A DNA stretch of 64,000 nucleotides from Olivibacter sp. XZL3 (GCF_004368405.1 NZ_SBJH01000008.1:210831-274830), one strand, 5' to 3'; shown: positions 27,137-37,596, counted from the stretch's first letter. Program-made: numbers and translations. The notes: generated by a model not told the origin, from the letters alone.

Positions 27137-29062
27137 ATGATAGCTATAAATAATTTAACTTTCGAGATAGGAGCCAGAGCATTGTATGACGATGCGAATT
27201 GGCATATAAAACCAGGTGATAAAGTAGGGCTTATTGGTGCCAATGGAACAGGTAAAACGACACTGTTGCGTATCATAGTAGGCGAATATACCCCTACCTC
27301 GGGGACAATATCGATGGCAAAGGACCTAAAGATAGGTTATTTAAATCAAGATTTATTGTCCTACGAATCCGAAAAAAGTATCTTACATGTGGCCATGGAG
27401 GCTTTTGGACGGCAGAATCAGCTGCATACGGAGATTGAGTCGCTGCTTAAAAAGATGGAGACCGATTATAGTGAGGACCTGATCAATAAGTTGAGCGACA
27501 AACAGATGGAGTTTGAGGCTTTGGACGGCTACAATATCGAGTATAGGGCACATGAGATTTTGGCAGGCCTCGGATTCGATGAGGAGCAACAAAACAGAAA
27601 GCTCTCCGAATTCTCGGGAGGATGGCGCATGCGTGTGATGTTAGCGCGGATTTTGTTGCAGGCGCCGGACATCTTATTGCTTGATGAGCCAACGAATCAC
27701 TTGGACTTACCCTCTATTAAATGGTTGGAAACCTATTTGCAGGCATTTGAGGGTGCTATCGTAATCGTTTCCCACGACCGTTATTTTCTCGATCGGGTGA
27801 TTAATAAAACGGTAGAGTCGCGAAAAGGAAAACTTACTTTATACGCCGGTAACTATAGTTTTTATTTAGAAGAGAAGGCTTTGCGGAATGAGATCCAAGC
27901 CGGACAATTTAAAAACCAGCAGGCAAAAATTAAGCAGGAGGAGCGTTTAATTGAGCGTTTCCGTGCGAAAGCGAGCAAAGCAAAGATGGCGCAATCGCGT
28001 ATCAAAGCGCTCGAGAAAATGGAACGTGTTGATGATGTAGATGACGACAATCCTACTGTTAACTTTAGCTTTAAATTCAGTAAACAATCGGGACGCCACG
28101 TTGTCCGTTTAGAACATATTACCAAAGCTTATCCAGGAGTACCAATTTTAAAGGATGCCCATGCGGTTATTGAAAAAGGCGATAAGATTGCGTTGATTGG
28201 TGCCAATGGTAAAGGAAAGTCAACGCTGCTGCGCATCATTGCTAACGCCGATAAAGATTTTGAGGGAAAGAGCGAGACGGGGCATAATGTTACGACCACA
28301 TTCTTTGCGCAGCATCAACTGGAAGCGCTTCATTTAGAAAACGAGATCCTTCAGGAATTACAAGCCTTCGCTCCGAAGCATACAGAGACCGAATTGCGGT
28401 CAATTTTGGGATGTTTCCTCTTCACCGGGGATGATGCCTTTAAAAAGATCAAAGTGCTTTCGGGAGGTGAAAAGTCGCGCGTAGCCTTGGCAAAAGCACT
28501 GACAGCCGACGCCAATTTTTTGATTTTAGATGAGCCGACCAACCATTTGGATATTCAATCGGTTAATATTCTGATTCAAGCCCTTCAACAATATGAAGGA
28601 ACATTGATTACTGTATCGCACGATCGCTACTTTTTGGACAACGTAGCCAATAAGATTTGGTATATTGAAAATCAGGAAATCAAAGAATATCCGGGCACTT
28701 ATAAGGAGTATGAAGAATGGTCGTCGAAGCGGCCAACGGTAAAGGAAAAGGCATCAGCGCAAGCTCCTGTAAAGAAAGAAGAAAGTAAAAAAAGCAACAA
28801 TACCAACTCTGAAGCGGTCGATAAAAACAAGCAGCTGCAGAAATTGAATAAGGAATTGGCCTCTTTAGAAGAAAAGGTGGCCAGTATAGAAAAGGAGATC
28901 ACGGCATTTGAAGAACAGTTAGCCGACGAGAAGTTGTACAGTGATGCCGAGCAACTAAAAGAAGTCAATTTACGCTACAGCAATAAAAAAGCAGAATTAG
29001 CAGCATTCCAAGAAAAATGGGAAAAGTTGGCAGAAGAAATATTGGCATATGAAAGTGTATAA
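27137..29062 (+). CDS. ABC-F family ATPase
   Basis: A soluble protein with two ABC ATPase domains and no membrane segment, as in the ABC-F translation factors. Walker A motifs are GANGTGKTT (about 34-42) and GANGKGKST (about 355-363). Signatures LSEFSGGWRMR and LSGGEKSR are present, with DEPTNHLDL in both halves. The linker between domains (about 230-310) is long and charged, and a coiled coil with many Lys/Glu residues closes the protein (about 555-641), as in Uup. It probably acts on the ribosome. An antibiotic-resistance role cannot be judged. Confidence 0.93.
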   Translation: MIAINNLTFEIGARALYDDANWHIKPGDKVGLIGANGTGKTTLLRIIVGEYTPTSGTISMAKDLKIGYLNQDLLSYESEKSILHVAMEAFGRQNQLHTEIESLLKKMETDYSEDLINKLSDKQMEFEALDGYNIEYRAHEILAGLGFDEEQQNRKLSEFSGGWRMRVMLARILLQAPDILLLDEPTNHLDLPSIKWLETYLQAFEGAIVIVSHDRYFLDRVINKTVESRKGKLTLYAGNYSFYLEEKALRNEIQAGQFKNQQAKIKQEERLIERFRAKASKAKMAQSRIKALEKMERVDDVDDDNPTVNFSFKFSKQSGRHVVRLEHITKAYPGVPILKDAHAVIEKGDKIALIGANGKGKSTLLRIIANADKDFEGKSETGHNVTTTFFAQHQLEALHLENEILQELQAFAPKHTETELRSILGCFLFTGDDAFKKIKVLSGGEKSRVALAKALTADANFLILDEPTNHLDIQSVNILIQALQQYEGTLITVSHDRYFLDNVANKIWYIENQEIKEYPGTYKEYEEWSSKRPTVKEKASAQAPVKKEESKKSNNTNSEAVDKNKQLQKLNKELASLEEKVASIEKEITAFEEQLADEKLYSDAEQLKEVNLRYSNKKAELAAFQEKWEKLAEEILAYESV

Positions 29063-29073
29063 GCCTATAGGAA

Positions 29074-29102
29074 TTGATATTGACGGCGATTGCCTATCTT
29101 TG
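29074..29102 (+). promoter_or_regulatory. promoter of the thioesterase gene, leaderless type
   Basis: TTG at 29074-29076, 18 bp, then TATCTTTG at 29095-29102. Four bases (ACCC) separate it from the ATG at 29107. Confidence 0.65.
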
Positions 29103-29106
29103 ACCC

Positions 29107-29625
29107 ATGAATAAAAAATTTGCGAAGGAATCATTCACCATTATGAATGAGCTGGTATTACCAAATGACACCAACACCCTTAATAATTTAATGGGAGGGC
29201 GGTTACTACATTGGATGGATATAGCTGCTGCTATATCGGCTCAAAAACATTGCAATCGAATCGTGGTAACGGCTTCGGTCGATAATGTATCGTTTCGGCA
29301 TCCGGTTAAACTAGGGGATGTCATCAGTATTGAATCGCAAGTGACAAGGGCTTTTAACACGTCGGTTGAAGTTAGGCTTCAGGTGTATGCGCAGAACATC
29401 CCCTCCGGTAGCAGAATCAAATCGAATGAAGCTTTTTATACCTTCGTTGCCATCGATCAAAATTCGCGGACCATTGCTGTACCTGAATTAGTTCCTGAAA
29501 CGGAAGAAGAGAAAGAACTGTTCGACGGTGCATTGAGGCGGCGTCAGTTGCGTTTAATCCTTGCAGGCAAAATGAAACCGGCAGAAGCCACTGAGCTATC
29601 CAACTTCTTCAATCAACTCAATTAG
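29107..29625 (+). CDS. acyl-CoA thioesterase, hotdog fold
   Basis: Cytoplasmic thioesterase that hydrolyses acyl-CoA. It resembles the YciA/BACH group: residues 8-60 include NELVLPNDTNTLNNLMGG and LLHWMDIAAAISAQKHC, with the catalytic Asp in the WMDIAAA helix. The length of 172 residues matches a single hotdog domain plus a C-terminal helix. It stands alone after the ABC-F gene. Chain-length preference is unknown. Confidence 0.9.
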   Translation: MNKKFAKESFTIMNELVLPNDTNTLNNLMGGRLLHWMDIAAAISAQKHCNRIVVTASVDNVSFRHPVKLGDVISIESQVTRAFNTSVEVRLQVYAQNIPSGSRIKSNEAFYTFVAIDQNSRTIAVPELVPETEEEKELFDGALRRRQLRLILAGKMKPAEATELSNFFNQLN

Positions 29626-29730
29626 AAATAATCGGTTGCCTAACGCCGCTCGTTGTAAGGTCATTCATCTATTATAGCGAATATTGGCTTAGAGCCAATC
29701 TTCAAGAGCTCAGGCGCTGTTTCAGCGCAA

Positions 29731-30135
29731 TTAGTTACTGAGCTCTATGATGCGATCGAATTCCTCGCGAGCCAATGGCATCACAGATAAGCGCCCCTGT
29801 CTAACGAGTGCAATGTTTTGCAATTGTGGATCTGCCTTTATAGTTTCCAAGGTCACGGGATTTTTCAAGGTTTCGAAAGGTGCTAAATCAACAACCACCC
29901 ACCGCTCATCATTTGTGGTGGGATCCTGGTAAGCCTCTTTGACGACTTTAGCAATTCCCACTACTTCTTTCCCTTCATTGCTATGATAAAAAAGCACCAA
30001 ATCCCCATTTTTCATTGCCTGCAAATTGTTGCGCGCCTGATAGTTTCGTACGCCGTCCCAAAACGTTTGTTTGTCTTCTAAAAATTGCTCCCAACTGTAT
30101 TTAAACGGTTCTGATTTAACTAGGAAATAGTTCAT
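29731..30135 (-). CDS. EVE domain protein
   Basis: A 134-residue protein starting MNYFLVKSEPFKYSWEQF, the start of EVE-domain proteins (thymocyte nuclear protein 1 family). FWDGVRNYQARNNLQAMK (about 25-42) forms the conserved pocket region. EVE domains are relatives of PUA and YTH folds and bind modified bases in DNA or RNA. The bacterial role is not settled; some are linked to defence against modified phage DNA. No defence gene is adjacent here. Confidence 0.9.
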   Translation of the reverse strand: MNYFLVKSEPFKYSWEQFLEDKQTFWDGVRNYQARNNLQAMKNGDLVLFYHSNEGKEVVGIAKVVKEAYQDPTTNDERWVVVDLAPFETLKNPVTLETIKADPQLQNIALVRQGRLSVMPLAREEFDRIIELSN

Positions 30136-30215
30136 ATAATGTAAGTACTAAGATTGCTGCGAATATAAGAAAAAGAAGCGTTTAAAGGGGCTTAAATGGC
30201 GATTTAGGTCAAAAT

Positions 30216-30243
30216 AAAAGGAGCACCGGTAAGCGCTCCTTTT
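30216..30243 (-). terminator. terminator after the FKBP gene
   Basis: Arms AAAAGGAGC (30216-30224) and GCTCCTTTT (30235-30243) form a 9-bp stem. On the minus strand it is followed by TTTTATTTT. It lies 23 bp after the stop of the isomerase gene. Confidence 0.8.
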
Positions 30244-30266
30244 AAAAGAACAAGAAATTTTAAATT

Positions 30267-30764
30267 TTAATGTCCGCTATGCCCGTCTACTCCATGGGCA
30301 TGTCCGTGCGACAACTCTTCTTCGGTAGCCTCACGAACGTTTAAGATCTCAATGTCAAAATGTAAATTTTGTCCTGCCATAGGGTGATTCAAGTCAACTA
30401 CTACGGCTTCGGGGCTCACCTCTACCACTCTAGCGCGGAATTGGTTGCCTTGATTATCTTGCAGGGGAAGGATTTCTCCCACGGGAGGAATGCCCGACTC
30501 TTTAAACATATCGGCTGGCAACTGGGCAACAGCACTTTCATCTTTCTCACCATATGCATCAGCTGCAACGAGTTCGAAATCAATGGTATCGCCTTGCTTA
30601 AGACCTTCAATGTTCTCTTCGAATTTCGGCAACATCATTCCTACCCCATATAGAAAAACAAGCGGATTGGATTTGTCTGCCTCTTCAACAAACTCTTTCT
30701 CTCCGTTGTTGATTGCGTGCAATTTGTAAGTAAGCGCTACGACGCTGTTTGGTGTAATGGTCAT
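30267..30764 (-). CDS. SlyD-like FKBP-type peptidyl-prolyl isomerase
   Basis: Catalyses cis-trans isomerisation of proline bonds and acts as a chaperone. The FKBP core (about 1-65 and 125-150) is split by the insert-in-flap domain (about 70-120), as in SlyD. It ends in a His-rich tail (HGHAHGVDGHSGH), which suggests binding of nickel or other divalent metal. The length of 165 residues is normal and there is no signal peptide. Confidence 0.92.
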   Translation of the reverse strand: MTITPNSVVALTYKLHAINNGEKEFVEEADKSNPLVFLYGVGMMLPKFEENIEGLKQGDTIDFELVAADAYGEKDESAVAQLPADMFKESGIPPVGEILPLQDNQGNQFRARVVEVSPEAVVVDLNHPMAGQNLHFDIEILNVREATEEELSHGHAHGVDGHSGH

Positions 30765-30792
30765 TTTTGTAAAATTATGGAAACCTGTTTTA

Positions 30793-32811
30793 TCAGATTT
30801 CCGGTTTAAAAATTAATTTTTCTACGTCCTTCAAATTATCAACTGGTAAACTACATGTATTGTTTTTGCAAACATAAATTAGATTGCGCGCTGTGATCCT
30901 GTCCTTTAAAAGGGGAAGGTTTTCTGTGTTTCCCCCCAATATAACCTTATTGGGAATATAAAGACGCTGATCTATTTCACTACGTAGTACAGGCGCATCC
31001 GGACCAGTAATTGCTATTTCATTGAATCCGTAAATTTCTTCAAGCAGCCGGATACTCCAATTTGAATAGGCGGAACCGTATGTTTTAATCTGCGGGAAAA
31101 CGTTAGCCAGCAATTGGGCTGAAATCTCACTATAGGTGACATTATCAAAAATTGCGCCTAACTTATATAACTGATGGGCCATCACCGAATTTGAGGACGG
31201 GATTACATTATCCAATACCTCATATTTTCGGGTGATCAGGACATCGGCTAAATCGGAGGTGTAATAGAAAGCGAACGAATTTCTATCGAAAAAATGTTCA
31301 ATAACATAATCACTTAGGGATTTCGCTTTATCGAGCCACGCTTTGTCAAACGTCGTCTCATAGAGCGTAATAAACGCCTCTATGACAAACGCGTAGTCGT
31401 CTAAAAAGCCGATAGTCATCCTAAAAGGAGTTTTTGGCTGGTGCGAAAGGGCACCGTCCGATGTCATCAGATTATCAACGATAAAGGTCGCATTCTTTTT
31501 TGCCGCGACAAGGTACTGCTCCTTATTAAAAGTTCGATATGCGTCTAAATGAGCCTTCAGCATCATCGCGTTCCAACTTGTTAAAATCTTATCATCGAGA
31601 CCAGGTCTCGTTCGCTGTTCTCTATAACTTAGCAACCTTTTTTTAATGGTAGCCAAGTAGTCTTGCCATTCGTCGGGCTTATATCCGGCCTCCACTGCCA
31701 GTTTGTCAGCGTCAATTTCAGTTTTCAGGACATTGGTTCGCTCCTCTTCCCAGTTGCCATTGGCTGTGGCGGAAAAATACTGAATAAATAAGTCCGCATC
31801 CTCCCCTAGTACCTGTTCCAATTCTACCAGCTGAAAAGTGTAAAACTTGCCTTCCACGCCTTCGCTATCCGCGTCAAGTGCACTGAAAAAGGCGCCGTCT
31901 TCCGAACTCATCTCGCGGCTAACCCACTCCAGTGTCTCTTCGACTACCCTTTTGTAGACGGGATCTTGCTTCTGCAAATAGGCTTCGCAATATAGACTTA
32001 CCAGTTGCGCATTGTCATAAAGCATTTTCTCGAAATGTGGGATATGCCATTCTTTGTCGACCGCGTACCTAGCAAATCCGCCCCCCACTTGATCATAGAT
32101 TCCACCGGCGGCGAGATGTTTTAACGTAAAATGCGTGTGGTCTAGGATTTCCTTGTCTGCTGCTAAATGACCGTAACGAAGGAAGAAAAGCCAATTGTTA
32201 GGTAAGGGAAATTTAGGCGCGCGTTGATATCCGCCGTAAGTTGGATCGAACATGGCCTGCCATGGTTTGACAATATCCTGTAAATCTTCCGGATTGTACT
32301 TTTCAGGAATGCGATTGATGCTAAATGTTTCGCTGTCGGTAATTCCTTGCGCCAACCTTTCTGCATAATCAATTGCTGTGTGAGGTTCGTTTGTCCACAG
32401 TGCCTGTATCTGATTCAGCACATTTACCCAGTCTGCCGGCCGAAAATAGGTGCCCCCGTAAAGCGGTCTGCCATCAGGCAAACAAATGCAATTTAAGGGC
32501 CATCCGCCACTGTTTGTCATAAGCTGCACGGCCGTCATATAGATCTGGTCGATATCCGGCCGTTCTTCTCTATCTACTTTTATAGAGACATAATTACTAT
32601 TCATTACTTGTGCAACCTCTTCGTTTTCAAAGCTTTCTCTTTCCATGACGTGACACCAATGACAGGCAGAATACCCGATGCTAACAATAAGGAGTTTATT
32701 CTCTGCCTTGGCTTTCCGAAAGGCTTCATCGTCCCAAGGATACCAATCTACCGGATTATGTTGATGCTGTTTAAGGTATGGAGAGCTTTCGTTTTGAAGA
32801 TGATTTGCCAT
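30793..32811 (-). CDS. DUF255 thioredoxin-domain protein (YyaL/SSP411 family)
   Basis: A 672-residue cytoplasmic protein. The N-terminal thioredoxin-like domain (about 1-165) carries CHWCHVM with Cys50 and Cys53. The rest is an alpha/alpha toroid related to N-acylglucosamine 2-epimerase and cellulase folds. Its relatives are bacterial YyaL and human spermatogenesis-associated protein 20. The biochemical function is unknown. It precedes the FKBP gene on the minus strand by 28 bp. Confidence 0.9.
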   Translation of the reverse strand: MANHLQNESSPYLKQHQHNPVDWYPWDDEAFRKAKAENKLLIVSIGYSACHWCHVMERESFENEEVAQVMNSNYVSIKVDREERPDIDQIYMTAVQLMTNSGGWPLNCICLPDGRPLYGGTYFRPADWVNVLNQIQALWTNEPHTAIDYAERLAQGITDSETFSINRIPEKYNPEDLQDIVKPWQAMFDPTYGGYQRAPKFPLPNNWLFFLRYGHLAADKEILDHTHFTLKHLAAGGIYDQVGGGFARYAVDKEWHIPHFEKMLYDNAQLVSLYCEAYLQKQDPVYKRVVEETLEWVSREMSSEDGAFFSALDADSEGVEGKFYTFQLVELEQVLGEDADLFIQYFSATANGNWEEERTNVLKTEIDADKLAVEAGYKPDEWQDYLATIKKRLLSYREQRTRPGLDDKILTSWNAMMLKAHLDAYRTFNKEQYLVAAKKNATFIVDNLMTSDGALSHQPKTPFRMTIGFLDDYAFVIEAFITLYETTFDKAWLDKAKSLSDYVIEHFFDRNSFAFYYTSDLADVLITRKYEVLDNVIPSSNSVMAHQLYKLGAIFDNVTYSEISAQLLANVFPQIKTYGSAYSNWSIRLLEEIYGFNEIAITGPDAPVLRSEIDQRLYIPNKVILGGNTENLPLLKDRITARNLIYVCKNNTCSLPVDNLKDVEKLIFKPEI

Positions 32812-33049
32812 AATAATATCTGTAAAGGTAGCATTTTTGGTTTTACGATCGCAGAAATGTGTGTATTAATGCGCCGTCCCGCCTTTTTATTGACCTGGTT
32901 CGCATATTCTTTATGAGTGCTGAGCAAAAAATAATATCCGATCCCAGCTTATTAACACAAACAAGGCCAAAGGTGTTTTTTAGATAAAAGAAAGAAGCCT
33001 TATCATTTCCACTTTAAAATTTTTACTTTTAGGTCTTTATTTTTCAACC

Positions 33050-34147
33050 ATGCTCATATCACATATCGAGATTTTTAGATTTAGTATTAAAATGGAGCCT
33101 TTTGTTATAGCAACGGGCACGATGGATTACGCACAGAACACCTTAATAAAGGTTTATACCGATGTAGGGCTGATTGGATATGGCGAGTGCTCTGCCTTTC
33201 CAATGATTGTTGGAGAGACACAAGACACCTGTTTGGCACTTGCTCGGGACTTTGCTCGTATTTGGAAAGGTAAAAGCGCCCTCTCATTGGAAGAACGTTT
33301 AGCCGATCTTGATGCTTATATAGCTCGAAACGCTACTATAAAAAGTGCATTCGACATGGCCCTGTACGACCTTGCAGCCAAGCATGAAGACAAGCCTCTT
33401 TACGAATTTTTGGGAGGCGCAGTTAAACCAATTACGACGGATATTACCGTGGGTATTGGTACGCCTGATGCGATGGCAGAGAAAGCTTTATCTTTTGTTA
33501 AAAATGGGGCGTCTATATTAAAAGTAAAATTGGGTAAAGAGCCAAGGGAAGATATCCATCGGATACGCGCCATACGCCAAGCAATCGGCGATGACATTCC
33601 GATTCGCTTGGATGCCAATCAAGGCTGGAGCTATGAAGCTGCCGTGGAGGTGCTGTCGGCTCTTGCAACCCTTAACATCCAATTTTGCGAACAACCGATG
33701 CGTACCTATTGCGACCATTTATTACCTGCATTAAGGGAAAATGTATCCATTCCTATTATGGCCGATGAGAGTTGTTACGATCATCATGATGCTGAGCGCC
33801 TGATCGGTACGCACAGTTGTGATGCCATTAACATTAAGTTGGCCAAATCCGGCGGTATACATGAAGCGTTGAAAATACATCGGGTTGCCAAACAACAGGG
33901 AGTGCCCTGTATGATAGGTGGTATGTTGGAAAGCCGTTTGGCTTTGTCAGCAAACGTTCACCTTGCCTATGCTTGCGAAGGTGTTGTATATCACGATATG
34001 GACACCTGTATGATTGGGCATTTAGAAGATCCAATTGTGGGAGGTGTAAAATTTAACGGTTACGACGTTAGCTTAGGAGAAAGGCCCGGCATTGGCGCCG
34101 ACGTCGACCCGTCCTTTTTGAAACAGTGTGAACGCTGGCTGGTTTAA
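33050..34147 (+). CDS. dipeptide epimerase (enolase superfamily)
   Basis: Likely epimerises L-Ala-D/L-Glu or similar dipeptides, used in recycling of cell-wall peptides. The capping domain (1-120) is followed by the barrel with the catalytic KVKLG lysine (about 160-164), metal ligands in DANQGW (about 184-189), ADES (about 237), and the second lysine in NIKLAKSGG (about 261-269). The length of 365 residues is normal. Other enolase-superfamily activities, such as o-succinylbenzoate synthase or muconate cycloisomerase, cannot be excluded by sequence alone. A near -7 box TACTTTTA lies at 33024-33031. Confidence 0.87.
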   Translation: MLISHIEIFRFSIKMEPFVIATGTMDYAQNTLIKVYTDVGLIGYGECSAFPMIVGETQDTCLALARDFARIWKGKSALSLEERLADLDAYIARNATIKSAFDMALYDLAAKHEDKPLYEFLGGAVKPITTDITVGIGTPDAMAEKALSFVKNGASILKVKLGKEPREDIHRIRAIRQAIGDDIPIRLDANQGWSYEAAVEVLSALATLNIQFCEQPMRTYCDHLLPALRENVSIPIMADESCYDHHDAERLIGTHSCDAINIKLAKSGGIHEALKIHRVAKQQGVPCMIGGMLESRLALSANVHLAYACEGVVYHDMDTCMIGHLEDPIVGGVKFNGYDVSLGERPGIGADVDPSFLKQCERWLV

Positions 34148-34155
34148 GTCGTATT

Positions 34156-34184
34156 GGCTTCCAGGCTTGCGATGACTGGAAGCC
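34156..34184 (+). terminator. hairpin after the dipeptide epimerase gene
   Basis: Arms GGCTTCCAG (34156-34164) and CTGGAAGCC (34176-34184) form a perfect 9-bp stem, 9 bp after the epimerase stop and 13 bp before the convergent lipoprotein stop. There is no T run, so it may be a weak bidirectional terminator. Confidence 0.6.
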
Positions 34185-34196
34185 GACCAAACCTGC

Positions 34197-34640
34197 TTAT
34201 TCAAACGTGATCTTTTCCGGACCCGAAACTTTATTAATGTGACACTCGCAGCGTCCGCCGCTTATCACAAAATCCGTTGTTTTTGTTTGTCCGGTAGCCG
34301 GATGTGTGGCGCTAACCTGTACGGTATCTCCCTGTATACTAAGGACGCTTTTATCGCCATCAGTGGCCACCAAATAAAACTGATTTAACGTGGTCGCTGA
34401 TTCGCTTTCTGCACTGGGAAGCTTTTCTCCTTTTGACTTAAGCCTAGCCGAAAAATTTTTGACTTGTAGCGTATCACCGCTACTGTCGGTGAAGACAACT
34501 CCCACGGTGCGAAACTCCATTGTACATGCTTTCGGTGGGCAGTCGACCGCTGCCTGCTGTCCTCTTTTAGTCGTACAAGACAAAAGTATTGTAAGGACTG
34601 CTACCATTGGTACGCCGATTCTAAAAGATATCTGTTTCAT
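34197..34640 (-). CDS. predicted lipoprotein, function unknown
   Basis: A 147-residue protein with a lipoprotein signal peptide ending at the lipobox LLSC (Cys22). The ATG at 34640 gives the normal signal length; the frame extends further upstream but that would add Lys-rich residues. The mature part contains DCPPKACTMEFRTVGVVF and ends in SGGRCECHINKVSGP, so it has several Cys residues that may form disulfides. It probably sits in the outer membrane or periplasm. I do not recognise a named family with confidence. Confidence 0.75.
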   Translation of the reverse strand: MKQISFRIGVPMVAVLTILLSCTTKRGQQAAVDCPPKACTMEFRTVGVVFTDSSGDTLQVKNFSARLKSKGEKLPSAESESATTLNQFYLVATDGDKSVLSIQGDTVQVSATHPATGQTKTTDFVISGGRCECHINKVSGPEKITFE

Positions 34641-34848
34641 TTTCAATAGTTTTTTGAGCCATCGCATTTATATGTTCGACCGCTATAAAGGTAGATATTC
34701 TCACTTACAAAAGCGTTTTCGGTCGGCTACCTGCTTAGTTTTGGCCGAAATTAACGCTACATAAGCCCTTAATGTTTTTGACAATTTTACAAAAAATACT
34801 GATTAATGGTGCCACAATTAGTAAATTGCGCAAAAATCTACATATATT

Positions 34849-36627
34849 ATGACATATTTAGAGAAGCTGGCCGCTATCCGCGAGCAGATGACGGATCAGC
34901 ATATAGACGCCTATATTATCCCTTCATCCGATCCACATATTAGCGAGTATCTTCCGGATCGCTTCAAATGTATTGCCTTCGTTTCCGGCTTCACCGGTTC
35001 TGCCGGGACGGTCGTTATTACACAAGACTTTGCCGGCTTATGGACGGATTCACGCTATTTTGTACAGGCCGCTGACCAATTAAAAAACAGCGGTTTTGAA
35101 CTGGTGAAGCTCAAAACACAAGGCGTTGCAGAATATATAGACTGGTTAGCCGAACGTTTGCATGCAGGAAATACAGTAGCATTCGATGGAAAATTAGCGT
35201 CCGTCTCGGTCGCTAAACAATTGATTAGCCAGTTGCAACCGCGTAAGGTGTTAATCAACGGAACTGTCGATCTGTTGGAAGCGATATGGACAGATCGGCC
35301 ACAACTACCTAAAGAACAAGCCTATATACTCGAAAGTGGACTTGTTGGGGCTAGTGTCGCTGAAAAAATCTCCAAAGTAAGGGAGGCGATGCGGAAACTC
35401 AATGTTGATCATCACCTGATTTCTTCTTTGGACGATATTGCGTGGCTTTTTAATTTGAGAGGAAGTGATGTTAAATGCAATCCGGTGGTGTTAAGTTTCG
35501 CGCTTGTTGAACCGGAGGCAACCACTTTGTTTATTGACCGCGAGAAGTTGAAACAAGCCGATGTTGCAGCACTTGAACAACAAGGGGTACAGCTTGCCGA
35601 TTATGATTCGTTGGAAGACGTATTGGGTCAGTTACCCGCAGGCGAAACCGTATTGCTGGATCCGAAACGGACCTGTTATGCCGTGTATACGCAAATACCA
35701 CAATATGAACATGTCATTGAAGCTTTGAATCCAAGCACGAGTTTGAAAGCGTGTAAAAACGAGATCGAAGCAGAACACACACGGCAAACGATGGTGAAAG
35801 ACGGCGTTGCGCTTACCAAGTTTTTTAAATGGCTAGAGGAACATGTAGGAGAAGAGACGCTTACAGAAATCAGTATTGCTGATAAACTCTTGGCATTCAG
35901 AAAGGAACAGTCGGGATTTGTAAACGAAAGTTTTGATACCATAGCAGGCTACAAGGAGCATGGTGCCCTTCCTCACTACAAAGCCACAGAAGAAAATAAG
36001 GCGACCTTGAAAGCCGAAGGTTTATTACTTGTGGACTCTGGAGGGCAATACAGAACGGGTACGACGGATATCACCCGTGTCGTTTCTTTAGGAGCTGCAA
36101 CGGACACCGAAAGAACGGACTATACGCTGGTGCTGAAAGCAATGATTGAAGGTAGCACCGCGATTTTTCCAAAAGGCAGTAAAGGATACCAGATAGACGC
36201 AATCACACGAAAACCACTTTGGGATAGACTCCGGAATTATGGGCATGGAACGGGCCATGGCGTAGGTTTCTTCTTAAATGTTCATGAGGGGCCACACGTA
36301 TTGAATACCGCAAACATTGACATTGCGATTGAGGAGGGAATGGTCACATCGATTGAACCCGGCTTATATCGTGAAGGCCGTTACGGCATTCGGATTGAAA
36401 ATTTGGTGTTGAGTGTTCGTGATCAGGAGACTGAATTTGGCGAATTTATGGCTTTTGAAACGTTAACCTTATGTTATATCGATATCAGTTTGGTGGATAA
36501 GGCTTTACTGGATCAAAAACATATCGACTGGCTAAATCAGTATAATAATATGGTTTATGAACGCTTGTCGCCTCACTTGGAAGAATCGGAAAAACAGTGG
36601 TTAGCTGATAAAACACGAATTATATAA
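34849..36627 (+). CDS. Xaa-Pro aminopeptidase (M24B)
   Basis: Removes N-terminal residues preceding proline. It has two creatinase-type N-terminal domains (about 1-310) and a pita-bread metallopeptidase domain (about 315-540). Metal ligands are in VDSGGQYRTGTTDITR (about 397-412), HGTGHGVG (about 465-472) and the two Glu motifs EPGLY and RIENL. The length of 592 residues is that of the cytosolic aminopeptidase P1 form. The protein has no signal peptide. Confidence 0.92.
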   Translation: MTYLEKLAAIREQMTDQHIDAYIIPSSDPHISEYLPDRFKCIAFVSGFTGSAGTVVITQDFAGLWTDSRYFVQAADQLKNSGFELVKLKTQGVAEYIDWLAERLHAGNTVAFDGKLASVSVAKQLISQLQPRKVLINGTVDLLEAIWTDRPQLPKEQAYILESGLVGASVAEKISKVREAMRKLNVDHHLISSLDDIAWLFNLRGSDVKCNPVVLSFALVEPEATTLFIDREKLKQADVAALEQQGVQLADYDSLEDVLGQLPAGETVLLDPKRTCYAVYTQIPQYEHVIEALNPSTSLKACKNEIEAEHTRQTMVKDGVALTKFFKWLEEHVGEETLTEISIADKLLAFRKEQSGFVNESFDTIAGYKEHGALPHYKATEENKATLKAEGLLLVDSGGQYRTGTTDITRVVSLGAATDTERTDYTLVLKAMIEGSTAIFPKGSKGYQIDAITRKPLWDRLRNYGHGTGHGVGFFLNVHEGPHVLNTANIDIAIEEGMVTSIEPGLYREGRYGIRIENLVLSVRDQETEFGEFMAFETLTLCYIDISLVDKALLDQKHIDWLNQYNNMVYERLSPHLEESEKQWLADKTRII

Positions 36628-36637
36628 ACAAAAAAAC

Positions 36638-36666
36638 CAAAGCCGCTCCTGTTAAAGCGGCTTTGG
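36638..36666. terminator. hairpin between the aminopeptidase gene and mazG
   Basis: CCAAAGCCGCT (from about 36638) pairs with AGCGGCTTTGG over 11 bp. An A run precedes it on the plus strand, so the U tract would be on the minus-strand transcript. For the plus-strand gene it is a stem without the usual tail. Confidence 0.6.
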
Positions 36667-36707
36667 GTAGAATGACTCTTCTTTTCAACAAACAACTATT
36701 TATCGTC

Positions 36708-37511
36708 ATGCCACATATAGCACCCGTAAAACAAGACACACCGGCAAAAGCTTTCGAAAGATTATTGGAAGTATTAAATACCCTCCGTTTGGAATGCCCT
36801 TGGGATAAAAAGCAAACGATGGAGTCGTTAAGGCACCTGACGATTGAAGAGACCTACGAATTGGCCGATGCAATATTAGACAAAGATCTAACGGAGGTCA
36901 AAAAAGAACTGGGCGACATTATGATGCATCTGGTTTTTTACGCGCGTATAGCCGAAGAAAATGACGACTTCAGTATCGTTGATGTGCTCAATAGCGTATG
37001 CGATAAGCTCATCAGTCGGCATCCACACATTTATGGTGATGTGGAAGTAGCGAATGAAGATGATGTAAAACGTAATTGGGAACAACTAAAACTAAAGGAG
37101 GGTAATCGTTCTGTCTTAGCGGGCGTGCCTAACAGTTTGCCAGCGTTGGTGAAAGCCTATCGAATACAGGAAAAGGCAAGGGGTATTGGGTTTGATTGGG
37201 AGGATAAAAGTCAGGTATGGGAGAAAGTAGAGGAAGAATTACAGGAATTCAGAAACGAATTGGACATCACGAAAGGCGAGACCGTGGAATTAGAAAAAGC
37301 AGAACAAGAATTCGGCGATCTTCTGTTTTCATTGATTAACTACGCCAGATTTTTAGGGATCAATCCAGAAAATGCTTTAGAGAAAACCAACAAGAAATTC
37401 ATTCACCGGTTTAATCATTTAGAGAAAAGAGCTAAGGAGAACGGCAAGAATTTAAAAGACATGTCCTTGGCTGAAATGGATGTTTATTGGAACGAAGCAA
37501 AGCAGTTGTAA
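36708..37511 (+). CDS. mazG: nucleoside triphosphate pyrophosphohydrolase MazG
   Basis: Hydrolyses NTPs or dNTPs to NMPs and pyrophosphate, cleaning the nucleotide pool. It is a full-length tandem form: the first MazG domain starts LRLECPWDKKQTMESLRHLTIEETYELADAI, with EExxE and a following ExxD (KKELGDIMMHLVFYA). The second domain has EEELQEFRNEL and EQEFGDLLFSLINYA. The ATG at 36708 gives 267 residues, close to E. coli MazG. An earlier in-frame ATG at 36663 would place the start inside the preceding hairpin. Confidence 0.94.
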   Translation: MPHIAPVKQDTPAKAFERLLEVLNTLRLECPWDKKQTMESLRHLTIEETYELADAILDKDLTEVKKELGDIMMHLVFYARIAEENDDFSIVDVLNSVCDKLISRHPHIYGDVEVANEDDVKRNWEQLKLKEGNRSVLAGVPNSLPALVKAYRIQEKARGIGFDWEDKSQVWEKVEEELQEFRNELDITKGETVELEKAEQEFGDLLFSLINYARFLGINPENALEKTNKKFIHRFNHLEKRAKENGKNLKDMSLAEMDVYWNEAKQL

Positions 37512-37527
37512 CGCTCTATTATATAAG

Positions 37528-37559
37528 CGGGTCGGTTTATCATTATAGAAACCGACCCG
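37528..37559. terminator. bidirectional hairpin between mazG and the M14 peptidase gene
   Basis: CGGGTCGGTTT (37528-37538) and AAACCGACCCG (37549-37559) form a perfect 11-bp stem between two convergent genes. No strong T tract follows on either side. Confidence 0.7.
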
Positions 37560-37596
37560 TAATACATCGTTTTTAATCGCTATTCAAGGTTACTCT